DNA from: Pseudomonas sp. GD04091
GTDB lineage: Bacteria; Pseudomonadota; Gammaproteobacteria; Pseudomonadales; Pseudomonadaceae
Length of the DNA stretch: 64,000 bases
Direction: 5' to 3'
NCBI RefSeq assembly: GCF_029836165.1
Contig: NZ_JAOEBG010000011.1
Coordinates: 1 to 64,000, forward strand
The notes beneath the pieces were generated by a model that was given only the letters and a program-made list of their open reading frames with translations, had not been told where the DNA came from and did no database searches. Each line of letters opens with the position of its first letter. Position 1 is the stretch's first letter. This document shows, one piece after another, positions 37,348-46,292 of this stretch. The position numbers were made by a program, and so were the translations under genes.

Positions 37348-38052
37348 TCAGAGCAGGCCGCGCATGGCGGCGATGGCGATGGCCCCGGCCTTGTTGGCGG
37401 CGTTGGTCTTGGTGATGACGCTGCGGATATGGAAGTTCACGGTGCTGGTCGACAGCGACAGGATGGTCGCCACATCGGCGGCGGTCTTGCCGGCGGCAGA
37501 CCATTTGAGCACTTCCAGCTCGCGTTCGCTCAGTTGCGGCAAGGGGCTGATCTTGGCCAGATGGTATTCGCTGAGTACCGCATGCAAGGTGTTGCACAGC
37601 CACATCACCTGGGCGCCTTTCTCGTAGAGCTCATGGCGATCGACGGCGTGCCTGGGCCTGGACACACTGAGCTGGGTCTCGTTATGCCGCAGGTCGTGGA
37701 CCGACTGGGTCCAGCCATGGGTGATGCCGTGCGCGCAGGCTCCTTCGCGCACGTGCGGGACTTCGCGGAACAGTTCGTCGTTCCAGAGCACGGGCAGGGT
37801 GGATCGGTGGCAGTTGGAAACCACCGGATCTATGGCGATCAGATTTTCCTTCTGGTAGCGCTCGTTCCATTCCCGCGGGTAATTGTTGTAGAGCACCACC
37901 TGCGGGCTATGGGCGGCGATGTGCAGGTGCAGCGACAAGCCGAGGAACTCCATGTCCAGTGCCTGTACCAACTCCACGGCCTTGCCCAGCAGGGCCTGTG
38001 GTTCCTGTTGCTCCAGCAATATCTCGAGCTGTTCACTTTTCCACTGTGGCAT
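37348..38052 (-). CDS. ppoR: LuxR-family regulator with an intact autoinducer-binding domain (PpoR-like solo)
   Basis: A 234-residue LuxR protein. The autoinducer domain keeps the residues that are nearly invariant in acyl-homoserine-lactone receptors: W and Y in REWNERYQKE, DP in IAIDPVV, W in LPVLWND and G in HGITHGWTQ. The C-terminal HTH is LSERELEVLKWSAAGKTAADVATILSLSTSTVNFHIRSV. No luxI-type synthase is near, so it is a LuxR solo. Position between rlmG and fpr is that I recall for P. putida PpoR. The ATG at 38052 is preferred over the GTG at 38061 because of spacing from GGGGAG. Confidence 0.85.
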   Translation of the reverse strand: MPQWKSEQLEILLEQQEPQALLGKAVELVQALDMEFLGLSLHLHIAAHSPQVVLYNNYPREWNERYQKENLIAIDPVVSNCHRSTLPVLWNDELFREVPHVREGACAHGITHGWTQSVHDLRHNETQLSVSRPRHAVDRHELYEKGAQVMWLCNTLHAVLSEYHLAKISPLPQLSERELEVLKWSAAGKTAADVATILSLSTSTVNFHIRSVITKTNAANKAGAIAIAAMRGLL

Positions 38053-38268
38053 CGATGGCACTCCCCTTCACGCCGTTCTGGATCCAATGCGTGCGCTGTA
38101 CCGGAGCTAGTGTAGGAAATGTCCTAAATCTGCGCTGGTTTTTTTTGCTATACCTGCCGCGCATTCTTAGCTATTTGTTGCATGCCATAAACGATGCCCT
38201 ACAAACCGACGGTTTTTATCCTGGCCGCTTTGCGCGACACTTGGCGCATTCGAACCATGGAGCCCGTC

Positions 38269-39045
38269 ATGACCGCCAGCGCTGACAAATTCACCCGCCA
38301 GACCCTGCTCGACGTCCAGCCCTTGACGCCCAACCTGTTCTCCCTGCGGGTCACCCGCGATGCGGGCTTCCGTTTTCGTGCCGGGCAGTTCGCGCGACTG
38401 GGTGTGACCAAGGCGGATGGTAGTGTGGTCTGGCGTGCCTATTCGATGGTCAGCGCCCCCCATGACGAACACCTGGACTTCTTTTCGATCGTGGTGCCGG
38501 GGGGCGAATTCACCAGTGAGCTGAGCCGCCTTGGCGAGGGCGATACGCTGATGATCGACCGCCAGGCCTTCGGCTTCCTCACCCTCGATCGCTTCGTCGG
38601 CGGGCGTGACCTGTGGTTGCTGGCCACCGGTACCGGGATCGCGCCGTTCATGTCGATCCTGCAGGACTTCGAGGCCTGGGAGCGTTTCGACAACATCAAG
38701 CTGGTGTATTCGGTGCGCGAAGCGAAGGAACTGGCCTATGTGGACGAGATTGCCGAGCTCGAACAGCGCGAGTATCTCGCCGAGTTCGCCGGCAAGCTGC
38801 AGTTCATACCGGTGGTGACCCGGGAGCGGCATCCAGGCGCGCTGAACGCGCGGATCACCACGCTCATCGAGAATGGCGAACTGGAAAAGGTGGCGGGGCT
38901 CGAGCTGTCGCCGGAACACTCGCGGATCATGCTGTGCGGCAACCCGGAAATGATCGACGAGACGCGCAAGGTGCTCAAGGCCCGCGACCTGCAACTGAGC
39001 CTGAGCAAGCGGCCAGGACAGGTGGCGGTGGAAAACTACTGGTAA
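38269..39045 (+). CDS. fpr: Ferredoxin/flavodoxin--NADP+ reductase
   Basis: A 258-residue FAD enzyme moving electrons between NADPH and ferredoxin or flavodoxin, important in oxidative stress and iron-sulfur repair. FAD site VWRAYSMVSAP, NADP site LLATGTGIAPFMSIL, C-terminal VENYW with an aromatic end as in bacterial Fpr. The start at 38269 has GGAG 6 bp upstream; a nearby ATG at 38257 is less likely. It is divergent from ppoR; the 216-bp gap has no gene. Confidence 0.93.
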   Translation: MTASADKFTRQTLLDVQPLTPNLFSLRVTRDAGFRFRAGQFARLGVTKADGSVVWRAYSMVSAPHDEHLDFFSIVVPGGEFTSELSRLGEGDTLMIDRQAFGFLTLDRFVGGRDLWLLATGTGIAPFMSILQDFEAWERFDNIKLVYSVREAKELAYVDEIAELEQREYLAEFAGKLQFIPVVTRERHPGALNARITTLIENGELEKVAGLELSPEHSRIMLCGNPEMIDETRKVLKARDLQLSLSKRPGQVAVENYW

Positions 39046-39047
39046 GT

Positions 39048-39073
39048 AAAACGGCGCCCTCGGGCGCCGTTTT
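39048..39073. terminator. Bidirectional terminator between fpr and mscL
   Basis: AAAACGGCGCCC-TC-GGGCGCCGTTTT, a perfect 12-bp stem with A-run before and T-run after, so it works on both strands for the convergent fpr and mscL. Confidence 0.9.
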
Positions 39074-39084
39074 CACAGGGTGTT

Positions 39085-39498
39085 TCAGGGCTGGCGGTTC
39101 TGCGCCTTGAGCAGGTCGCGGATCTCGGTCAGCAGGGTTTCCTCGGGGGTCGGCACGGGGGGGGCGCTCGGCGCCACGGCCTCTTCACGCTTGAGGCGGT
39201 TGATCACTTTCACGCCCATGAAGATGGCAAAGGCGACGATCACGAAGTCGAGGATGGTCTGGATGAACTTGCCATAAGCCAGCATCACCGCCGGCACATC
39301 GCCTTCGGCGGCCTTGAGCGTGATGGCCAGGTCGCTGAAGTCCACACCGCCGATCAGCAGGCCGATGGGGGGCATGATCACGTCGCCGACGAAGGACGAC
39401 ACGATCTTGCCGAACGCCGCGCCGATGATGATACCCACCGCCATGTCGACGACATTTCCCTTGACCGCGAAGGCCTTGAATTCACTGAGCATGCCCAT
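39085..39498 (-). CDS. mscL: Large-conductance mechanosensitive channel MscL
   Basis: A 137-residue MscL. Family start [31 protein letters not shown] (first helix), second helix [25 protein letters not shown] and a charged C-terminal helix bundle ([15 protein letters not shown]). It opens under membrane tension to release solutes on osmotic downshock. The start at 39498 (MGMLSEFK) is the family N-terminus; the frame to 39546 is spurious. Confidence 0.95.
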   Translation of the reverse strand: MGMLSEFKAFAVKGNVVDMAVGIIIGAAFGKIVSSFVGDVIMPPIGLLIGGVDFSDLAITLKAAEGDVPAVMLAYGKFIQTILDFVIVAFAIFMGVKVINRLKREEAVAPSAPPVPTPEETLLTEIRDLLKAQNRQP

Positions 39499-39676
39499 GC
39501 TGTATTCCCTTGTTACGAATGGAGAGGTAATCGGAGTGTAAGCCACTAAAACGCTTCATGCGTGACGTTCGCAGCTACAGACTGCGTTTAGAGCGAATAG
39601 TTTTGTCGCTCCCCGAGGCCTCCGGGACACGTCCACGTTCGGCTATGATGGCGGTTTTTTCCAGGAGACCCAGCCC

Positions 39677-41044
39677 ATGGCCAAGGCCAAGCGCTTGTAT
39701 GGCTGCACCGAGTGCGGCGCGACCTTTCCCAAATGGGCCGGCCAGTGCGGTGATTGCGGAGCCTGGAACACCCTGGTCGAGACCATGATCGAGAGCGGCG
39801 CCGCCGCGGCCCCGAGCGGGCGCGCCGGCTGGACCGGGCAGCAGGCGCAGATCAAGACCCTGGCCGAGGTGAGTGTCGAGGAGATCCCGCGCTTCACCAC
39901 CAGCAGCACCGAGCTCGACCGGGTACTCGGTGGCGGCCTGGTGGATGGCTCGGTGGTGCTGATCGGTGGTGACCCGGGAATCGGCAAGTCCACCATCCTC
40001 CTGCAGACGCTATGCAATATCGCCACGGCGATGCCGGCGCTCTACGTCACCGGTGAAGAGTCGCAGCAACAGGTGGCCATGCGTTCGCGACGCCTGGGCC
40101 TGCCCCAAGACCAGCTCAAGGTGATGACCGAAACCTGCATCGAGACCATCATCGCCACCGCGCGCCAGGAAAAGCCTCGGGTGATGGTGATCGACTCGAT
40201 CCAGACCATCTTCACCGAGCAGCTGCAGTCGGCTCCAGGCGGCGTGGCCCAGGTGCGCGAGAGCACCGCCTTGCTGGTGCGCTACGCCAAGCAGAGCGGC
40301 ACGGCGATCTTCCTGGTCGGCCACGTCACCAAGGAAGGCTCGTTGGCCGGTCCTCGGGTGCTCGAGCACATGGTCGACACCGTGCTGTATTTCGAGGGTG
40401 AGTCCGATGGTCGCCTGCGCCTGCTGCGGGCGGTGAAGAACCGCTTCGGCGCGGTCAACGAACTGGGCGTGTTCGGCATGACCGACCGTGGTCTGAAGGA
40501 AGTCTCCAATCCTTCGGCGATCTTCCTCAACCGCGCCCAGGAGGAAGTGCCCGGCAGCGTGGTCATGGCCACGTGGGAGGGGACCCGACCGATGCTGGTG
40601 GAGGTTCAGGCGCTGGTCGATGACAGTCACCTGGCCAACCCGCGGCGCGTTACCCTGGGTCTGGACCAGAACCGTCTGGCCATGCTGCTGGCGGTGCTGC
40701 ACCGCCACGGCGGCATTCCCACCCATGACCAGGACGTGTTCCTCAACGTGGTCGGTGGCGTGAAGGTGCTGGAGACCGCCTCCGACCTGGCGCTGCTGGC
40801 GGCGGTGATGTCGAGCCTGCGCAACCGTCCGCTGGCCCATGGCTTGCTGGTCTTTGGCGAGATTGGCCTGTCGGGCGAAGTACGCCCGGTGCCCAGTGGC
40901 CAGGAGCGTCTGAAGGAAGCGGCCAAGCATGGCTTCAAGCGCGCGATCGTGCCCAAGGGCAACGCCCCGAAAGAAGCCCCCGCCGGCCTTCAGGTGATCG
41001 CCGTGACCCGTCTGGAACAGGCGCTGGATGCGTTGTTCGAATAA
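39677..41044 (+). CDS. radA: DNA repair/branch-migration protein RadA
   Basis: A 455-residue RadA. Parts in order: N-terminal zinc finger (CTECGATFPKWAGQCGDC), RecA-like ATPase with Walker A GGDPGIGKST (about residues 95-104), the RadA-specific KNRFGAVNELGVF motif, and a C-terminal Lon-protease-like domain (GLVLFGEIGLSGEVRPV-like block). It helps process recombination intermediates. SD CAGGAGA precedes the ATG. All motifs are intact. Confidence 0.96.
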   Translation: MAKAKRLYGCTECGATFPKWAGQCGDCGAWNTLVETMIESGAAAAPSGRAGWTGQQAQIKTLAEVSVEEIPRFTTSSTELDRVLGGGLVDGSVVLIGGDPGIGKSTILLQTLCNIATAMPALYVTGEESQQQVAMRSRRLGLPQDQLKVMTETCIETIIATARQEKPRVMVIDSIQTIFTEQLQSAPGGVAQVRESTALLVRYAKQSGTAIFLVGHVTKEGSLAGPRVLEHMVDTVLYFEGESDGRLRLLRAVKNRFGAVNELGVFGMTDRGLKEVSNPSAIFLNRAQEEVPGSVVMATWEGTRPMLVEVQALVDDSHLANPRRVTLGLDQNRLAMLLAVLHRHGGIPTHDQDVFLNVVGGVKVLETASDLALLAAVMSSLRNRPLAHGLLVFGEIGLSGEVRPVPSGQERLKEAAKHGFKRAIVPKGNAPKEAPAGLQVIAVTRLEQALDALFE

Positions 41045-41055
41045 GCCATCTTCTT

Positions 41056-41074
41056 GCAAGTGATTCTCAATAAC
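41056..41074. promoter_or_regulatory. Fur-like box before hasI
   Basis: A 19-bp sequence centred on TGATTCTCA matches the Fur consensus at 12 of 19 positions, about 43 bp before the hasI start. Iron repression of the sigma-factor gene is expected for this class. Confidence 0.55.
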
Positions 41075-41116
41075 CAGTAGCATACCGCCACCTTGCGACC
41101 ACCCCATGGAGAGCGT

Positions 41117-41620
41117 GTGGCGGAGTTCGACCTCAAGCGGCTGTTCGTAAAGCACGCGAAAAACCTTCAGGGCCTGCTCTCGCGCAAGGTGCGCGACCCG
41201 CAGCTGGCTGCCGATCTGGTGCAGGACAGCTTCCTGCGCCTGGCCGAGCAGCAGCGCCAGGCCCCGATCGAGAACGCGCAGGCCTACCTGTATCGCACCG
41301 CCCACAACCTGATGGTCGACCATGTGCGCCAGCAGCAGCGACGCAAGACCGACCTGGTTCCCCATGAAGCCCTCGAAAGCATTGTCGAAGAGCGCCCAGG
41401 GCTCGACGAACAGGCCGCGCGCGAGCAGCACCTGCGCCGTCTGCAGGCGATCCTCGGCGAGCTGCCCGAGCGGACTCGCCAGGTGTTTCGGCTCAACCGT
41501 CTCGAGGGCATGACCCACGCCGAGGTCGCACGCCATCTGGGAATCTCCGACAGTTCCGTGCAGAAGCATCTGGCCAAGGCCCTGGCCTATGTGATGCAGT
41601 GCCTGCAGGAAACCGAATGA
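41117..41620 (+). CDS. hasI: ECF sigma factor HasI (FecI family)
   Basis: A 167-residue iron-starvation ECF sigma factor. Region 2 is visible as VRDPQLAADLVQDSFLRLAEQQ and region 4 as GMTHAEVARHLGISDSSVQKHLAKAL. It should direct RNA polymerase to the has promoter(s) when heme binds the receptor. The GTG at 41117 follows GGAGAG and gives VAEFDLKRLF; a TTG at 41093 is possible but less likely. The stop overlaps the anti-sigma start as ATGA. Confidence 0.9.
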   Translation: MAEFDLKRLFVKHAKNLQGLLSRKVRDPQLAADLVQDSFLRLAEQQRQAPIENAQAYLYRTAHNLMVDHVRQQQRRKTDLVPHEALESIVEERPGLDEQAAREQHLRRLQAILGELPERTRQVFRLNRLEGMTHAEVARHLGISDSSVQKHLAKALAYVMQCLQETE

Positions 41621-42678
41621 CCAACGGTTTACTGACAAATGCCACTTCAGACGTCAGCCCAGACATAACCAGATCGCGAGAGAACCGTGTGAGCAGCCAG
41701 AACGAGCAAGCCATCCGCGAGCAGGCCGCCGAGTGGGTGGTGCTGCAGCAGGCCGGCCCCCTCAGCCCGACGCAGCAGCTGACCCTGGAGCAGTGGTGCG
41801 CCAGCGATCCCCGGCATGCCCGGGCCTATGGCTTCGCCCAGGCCACTTGGGCCGACCTCGGGCAGCTGACGAGCCTGCCAGCCGCCACGCCGCTGCGCCC
41901 CGCGTCACCGCGGGACGGTACAGTCGTGCCGCGCCGCCGTCCGCGCTTGCGCCGGGCGGTGGCCAGCGCGGCGGTGCTGTTGCTGGCGGTCCTGGCCTTG
42001 GAGCAAGGCCCTCAGGCCTGGCTGGGCTGGCGCGCGGACTACCTCACCGGCACGGGTGAAATACGTCAGGTGACATTGCCCGACGGTAGCCAGGTCGAGC
42101 TGGACAGCCGTAGCGCCATCCAGCTTGCCTTCGACGAGCATGAGCGTCGCGTGCGCCTGCTCTCGGGCGAGGCGGTGTTCAGCGCCGCGCCGGTCACGGC
42201 CCAGGAGGCGCGCCCGTTCGTGGTCGAGTACGCCGGGGCCACCAGTCGTGCCCTGGGTACGCGCTTCGTGGTCGGTGAGGCGGGTGAGGGCGGCTGGGTG
42301 GGTATGCTCGAGCACCGCGTCGCGGTGGAGTTGCAGGTAGCGCCCGCGCAAGGCGAGGCCAGCCAAGTGCTGGAAGAAGGCCAGTGCCTGCGTTACGACC
42401 AGCGAGCCGGTTTGCGGCCATGGCCTGGCCGTGACCTGCGCCGAGCCACGGACTGGCAGCGCGGGGTGCTGGTGTTCGAGCGCCAGCCGCTCGACGAAGT
42501 GGTGGCGCGGCTCAATCGCTACCGCGCGGGCCGGCTGGTGATCGCCAATGACGCACTGGCTCGGCGCGAGGTCAGCGGGGTGTTCCGCCTGGACCAGCTT
42601 GGCAGCGCGCCGGATGTCCTCGGCGATGAGCTCAAGGCCCGGCTGATCGAGCTTCCAGGCCTGGCCGTGCTCTACTGA
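41617..42678 (+). CDS. hasS: FecR-type anti-sigma/signal transducer HasS
   Basis: A 353-residue FecR protein. An N-terminal cytoplasmic part (EQAAEWVVLQQAGPLSPTQQ, ASDPRHARAYGFAQATW) binds the sigma factor. One helix follows (AVASAAVLLLAVLAL) and then a periplasmic FecR domain (VTLPDGSQVELDSRSAIQLAF) that contacts the receptor's signalling domain. The ATG at 41617 has AGGA 6 bp upstream and overlaps the hasI stop. The GTG at 41689 gives VSSQNEQAIREQ, closer to typical FecR N-termini, so the start is not certain. Confidence 0.88.
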   Translation: MTNGLLTNATSDVSPDITRSRENRVSSQNEQAIREQAAEWVVLQQAGPLSPTQQLTLEQWCASDPRHARAYGFAQATWADLGQLTSLPAATPLRPASPRDGTVVPRRRPRLRRAVASAAVLLLAVLALEQGPQAWLGWRADYLTGTGEIRQVTLPDGSQVELDSRSAIQLAFDEHERRVRLLSGEAVFSAAPVTAQEARPFVVEYAGATSRALGTRFVVGEAGEGGWVGMLEHRVAVELQVAPAQGEASQVLEEGQCLRYDQRAGLRPWPGRDLRRATDWQRGVLVFERQPLDEVVARLNRYRAGRLVIANDALARREVSGVFRLDQLGSAPDVLGDELKARLIELPGLAVLY

Positions 42679-42745
42679 AAAGGCTTTCGGCAAAAAACTT
42701 TCAATTTTATTTACTGACTTTTTTCGCGCTGCTCGTCTGATTGTT

Positions 42746-42764
42746 GAGATTGATTTTCATTACT
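42746..42764. promoter_or_regulatory. Fur-like box before hasR
   Basis: GAGATTGATTTTCATTACT matches the 19-bp Fur consensus at 13 positions, 31 bp upstream of hasR. A CGTCT at 42734-42738 could be the -10 of an iron-starvation sigma promoter; no convincing -35 is assigned. Confidence 0.55.
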
Positions 42765-42795
42765 AGAAAACGCCAACAACGGACGAGCAATCGCA

Positions 42796-45549
42796 GTGAG
42801 CACGCCACTACAACAATCCCTGCGCCCTCTGGGCCACCTCGCCCTGGCCGGCAGCCTGGCCCTGGGCAGCAGTGCGCTGCCGATGGGGATCGGCATTGCA
42901 CAGGCCGCCGATGCGCAAGGCGCCGCCAGCCGCAACCTGATCCGCTTCGACATTCCGGCCCAGTCGCTCGACGGCGCCGTGCTGGCCTATGCCGAGCAGT
43001 CAGGTGTGCAGGTGTTCTTCGACAGCCGCAAGCTGGCTGGTCTGCGCAGCGAAGGGCTGCAGGGCAGCTACCCGCCCGATGAGGGTTTGCGCCAGTTGCT
43101 GCGCGGCACGCCGGTGCGCTACCACTTCAGCGCCGCCGGGCAGGTTGGCCTGGAGCGCGTGACCCAGGGCGACGAGGCGCTGGAGCTGGGCGCGACCCAT
43201 GTCGATTCGCAGCGCGATGGCGACTGGGTGTACCAGACCCCGCGATCGGTCAGCGTGATCACTCGCGAGCAGATCGACCAGCGCCCACCACGGCATGCCG
43301 CCGACATGCTCGAACAGACCGCCGGGGTCTACACCGCAGTCAACCAGCGTGACCCCGGCCTGTCGGTGAACATTCGCGGCGTGCAGGATTACGGCCGGGT
43401 CAACATGAACATCGATGGCATGCGCCAGAACTTCAACGTCAACGGCCACCAGCAGCGCAACGGCGTGATGTTCATCGACCCTGAGTTCGTGCAGGGCATC
43501 GAGATCGACAAGGGCACATCGGCGGGCATGGGCGGCGCCGGGGTGATCGGTGGCATCGCCAGCTTCAACACCATCCAGGCCAGCGACCTGCTCGGCCCGG
43601 GCAAGGAGGTCGGCGGCCGCCTGCGTGCCGGACATGGCATCGGCGAGCTGGGCAATGGCACCTACTTCAACGGCAGCGCCCTGTTCGCCGCCGGCAACGA
43701 GATCGGCGACGTCCTGGTCGGCCACAGCGAACGGCACTACGGCGACTATCGCAGCGGCACGCAGAACGCCGACAACCTGGGCACCCAGATCCGCGGCAAG
43801 CTGGACAATCGGGAGGCCTGGAAGGGCTGGCTCAACGGTGAAGTCGGTGCCATGGACAGCGTGACCCGCTCGCAGCTGTTCAAGCTGGGCCTGAATTTCG
43901 CCGACGATCAGCGCCTGCAGTTCAGCTACTTCGAAACCGACACCGACAGCAAGGATGCCTGGACCTACAGCGACTCGGTGAGCAACCGCTATTACTACCG
44001 GGTCACCAGCACCAACGACATCAACGCCAAGAACGCAGCGTTGGACTACAGCTACAAACCTGACAACGACCTGGTCGATTTCAAGGCCAAGCTGTACTAC
44101 GTCACCACCCGCCAGGACCGCTGGAACGCCGACAACATGTCGTCGCTGCAAACGGGCAACCACGTCGAGGCCTACACCGACCGCTACCAGACCGATACCT
44201 GGGGCCTGCAGCTGGAGAATACCTCGCGCTGGCAGGTGGGCGGCGCCGGCGCGCTGGCCTTCAACTACGGCAGCGAGGCATTCCAGGACACCTTCCGCCC
44301 CAGCACCAATCGCGTCGCCGCACCCAACGAGATCGACGCGCTGCCCTATGTCGAAGGGCTGACGCCCAAGGGCAAACGGATCATGGCCAGCCTGTTCGGC
44401 AACCTGCGCTACGACCATGGCGACTGGCTGACGATCGACGCCGGCCTGCGCTACGACCGTTTTCGCCTGACCGGCGACACCGGGGTGACCACCTGGATGT
44501 ACCCGATGGGCGTCACCGAGCCCAACCTGCGCCGTCAGCAGACCCATATGCTGTTCGATGTGGACCGCGAGGAAGGGCGCTTCTCGCCGACCTTCGGCAT
44601 CGCCGTCAAGCCCGGCCCCGAGTGGCTGCAGGTGTACACCCGCTGGGGCCGAGGCTGGCGCCCGCCACAGGTCACCGAGGCGTTCATGACCGGCCGCCCC
44701 CATGGCGGAGGTTCCGAGATGGTCTATCCCAACCCCTTCCTCAAGGCCGAGGAGTCGCACAACTGGGAGTTGGGGGTGAATGTCTTTCGCGAATCGCTGT
44801 TTCGCGACGGCGACCGCTTCGCCGCCAAGGTCGCCTACTTCGATACGCGCATCGACAACTTCTCGTTCCTCGATATCAACGCCACCCTGCCGGGATCGAG
44901 CATCAGCGGCATCTCCCTGGGTCGCTCGGTCTACGAGAACAACCTCAGGAGCACGCGCTTTCGTGGCGTCGAGTACAGCCTGGACTATGACGCTGGCGCC
45001 TACTACGGCCAGCTCAGCTACACCCACATGATCGGCAGCAACGACTTCTGCTCCAAGCAGTACTACCTCGGCGGCGCCCAGCGCCTGGTCAATGCCGGCA
45101 CGGTGATGCGCCCGGTGCAGGTGGGCAGTCGGATCATCATGCTGCCGGTGCGGGTATCCCGCGCCGAGTGGGCGGATGACCAGAACGCCGTCACCAGCTG
45201 TGGCGAGATCATGGGCAATGCCGCCTACATGCCGGCCGACCGTGGTGCCTTGACCCTGGGCATGCGCTTTCTCGAGCGCACCCTCGACGTGGGCATGCGG
45301 GCCCGCTACAGCGAGGGCAATGGTGAAAACCTCAACACCCACACCTATAGCCAGATCGACCAGGCCCTGTGGCCCAAGTACCTGGTCTACGACCTCTACG
45401 CCAGCTACTGGATGACCCCGCAGCTCAACATCGCGTTGTCGCTGGAGAACGCCACCGACGAGGCTTACTTCGTCGCCATGGGCGATGGCAACAACCTGTC
45501 GCTGGCTCGTGGCCGCACCCTTTCCGGGATGCTCGAGTACCGCTTCTGA
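42796..45549 (+). CDS. hasR: TonB-dependent heme/hemophore receptor HasR with signalling domain
   Basis: A 917-residue outer-membrane receptor. Signal peptide to about residue 37, then an STN signalling domain (IRFDIPAQSLDGAVLAYAEQSGVQVFFD), a plug (TPRSVSVITREQIDQRPPRHAADMLE) and a beta-barrel ending in GMLEYRF. Candidate heme ligands sit where known HasR has them: plug His about residue 218 in NVNGHQQRNG and loop His about residue 636 in TGRPHGGGSEMVYPNPFL. The STN domain fits control through HasS and HasI. The start is GTG with a weak SD (GGACGAG). Confidence 0.93.
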   Translation: MSTPLQQSLRPLGHLALAGSLALGSSALPMGIGIAQAADAQGAASRNLIRFDIPAQSLDGAVLAYAEQSGVQVFFDSRKLAGLRSEGLQGSYPPDEGLRQLLRGTPVRYHFSAAGQVGLERVTQGDEALELGATHVDSQRDGDWVYQTPRSVSVITREQIDQRPPRHAADMLEQTAGVYTAVNQRDPGLSVNIRGVQDYGRVNMNIDGMRQNFNVNGHQQRNGVMFIDPEFVQGIEIDKGTSAGMGGAGVIGGIASFNTIQASDLLGPGKEVGGRLRAGHGIGELGNGTYFNGSALFAAGNEIGDVLVGHSERHYGDYRSGTQNADNLGTQIRGKLDNREAWKGWLNGEVGAMDSVTRSQLFKLGLNFADDQRLQFSYFETDTDSKDAWTYSDSVSNRYYYRVTSTNDINAKNAALDYSYKPDNDLVDFKAKLYYVTTRQDRWNADNMSSLQTGNHVEAYTDRYQTDTWGLQLENTSRWQVGGAGALAFNYGSEAFQDTFRPSTNRVAAPNEIDALPYVEGLTPKGKRIMASLFGNLRYDHGDWLTIDAGLRYDRFRLTGDTGVTTWMYPMGVTEPNLRRQQTHMLFDVDREEGRFSPTFGIAVKPGPEWLQVYTRWGRGWRPPQVTEAFMTGRPHGGGSEMVYPNPFLKAEESHNWELGVNVFRESLFRDGDRFAAKVAYFDTRIDNFSFLDINATLPGSSISGISLGRSVYENNLRSTRFRGVEYSLDYDAGAYYGQLSYTHMIGSNDFCSKQYYLGGAQRLVNAGTVMRPVQVGSRIIMLPVRVSRAEWADDQNAVTSCGEIMGNAAYMPADRGALTLGMRFLERTLDVGMRARYSEGNGENLNTHTYSQIDQALWPKYLVYDLYASYWMTPQLNIALSLENATDEAYFVAMGDGNNLSLARGRTLSGMLEYRF

Positions 45550-45577
45550 AAAACCGGGTTTGCCCATTCCGGGCGAC

Positions 45578-45602
45578 ACGAAGGCCGCCATCGCGCCTTC
45601 GT
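45578..45602 (+). promoter_or_regulatory. Stem-loop between hasR and hasA
   Basis: ACGAAGGC / GCCTTCGT arms with a 9-base loop, 30 bp before hasA. No T-run. It could partly stop transcription or mark an RNA-processing point that lets hasA mRNA exceed hasR mRNA. Confidence 0.5.
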
Positions 45603-45631
45603 CTTAACTGTGCAACATCGAGGAACCGTCA

Positions 45632-46243
45632 ATGACTCTTTCCGTTACCTACGACGCCGCCTTCGCCGGATCCACCATCGACGACTACCTGGCCTTCTGG
45701 ACCGCCGGCTTCGTTACCGCCGGCCACGGCTACAGCAACACCGGCGGCTTCAGCAACGGCACCTTCAATGGCGACCAGTACGCCACCCACGGCGCCCAAG
45801 GCTCGGACTACGCGTTCATCGCCGACAGCAACACCGCCAATGGCCTGCACTACGTGTTCGATCCCTCCAAGGCTCCGGGCGACAACCTCAACCACTACCT
45901 GTGGGGTTCGCTGGACAACGTCTCCCTGGGCGAAGTGCTCGGTGGCGGCAGTGGCAGCGACTTCAGCCTGAGCAACTACGTGGTCAGCTTCAATGGCCTG
46001 GACCTGGATGCCGCGCTGGGCGCTGGCCGTGCCGGCAACGAAGTGCAGAGCGTGATCTACGGCCTGATGCAGGGCAACACCAGCGCCCTGGAGAGCGCCC
46101 TGGACACCCTGCTGGCCGCCTACGGCACTTCGACCAACGACACCTTCGAAAGCGTCGCCGCGCACCTGGCCGCAGGCCCAGTCAACGCTGCCGCGGCCGT
46201 GGGCGTGCAGGCACTGCCGGAAGACCTGGCGCTGGCTGCCTGA
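45632..46243 (+). CDS. hasA: Secreted hemophore HasA
   Basis: A 203-residue extracellular hemophore that takes heme from host proteins and hands it to HasR. Family start SVTYDAAFAGSTIDDYLAFW. Heme ligands are present: His32 and Tyr74 (in LHYVFDP), with His88 (NHYLWG) in the place of the His that supports the Tyr ligand. No N-terminal signal peptide; the C-terminus LPEDLALAA is the HasA type I secretion tail. SD CGAGGA precedes the ATG. Exporter genes hasDEF lie downstream. Confidence 0.94.
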   Translation: MTLSVTYDAAFAGSTIDDYLAFWTAGFVTAGHGYSNTGGFSNGTFNGDQYATHGAQGSDYAFIADSNTANGLHYVFDPSKAPGDNLNHYLWGSLDNVSLGEVLGGGSGSDFSLSNYVVSFNGLDLDAALGAGRAGNEVQSVIYGLMQGNTSALESALDTLLAAYGTSTNDTFESVAAHLAAGPVNAAAAVGVQALPEDLALAA

Positions 46244-46292
46244 GCATGACCGTCAGCGTGTCCGTTCCACCAGGCTTTGAACAGGAGATGCC

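Noticed and set aside
41617..42678. Frameshift between hasI and hasS
   Set aside because: The 4-bp ATGA overlap is normal translational coupling and both proteins have complete domains.
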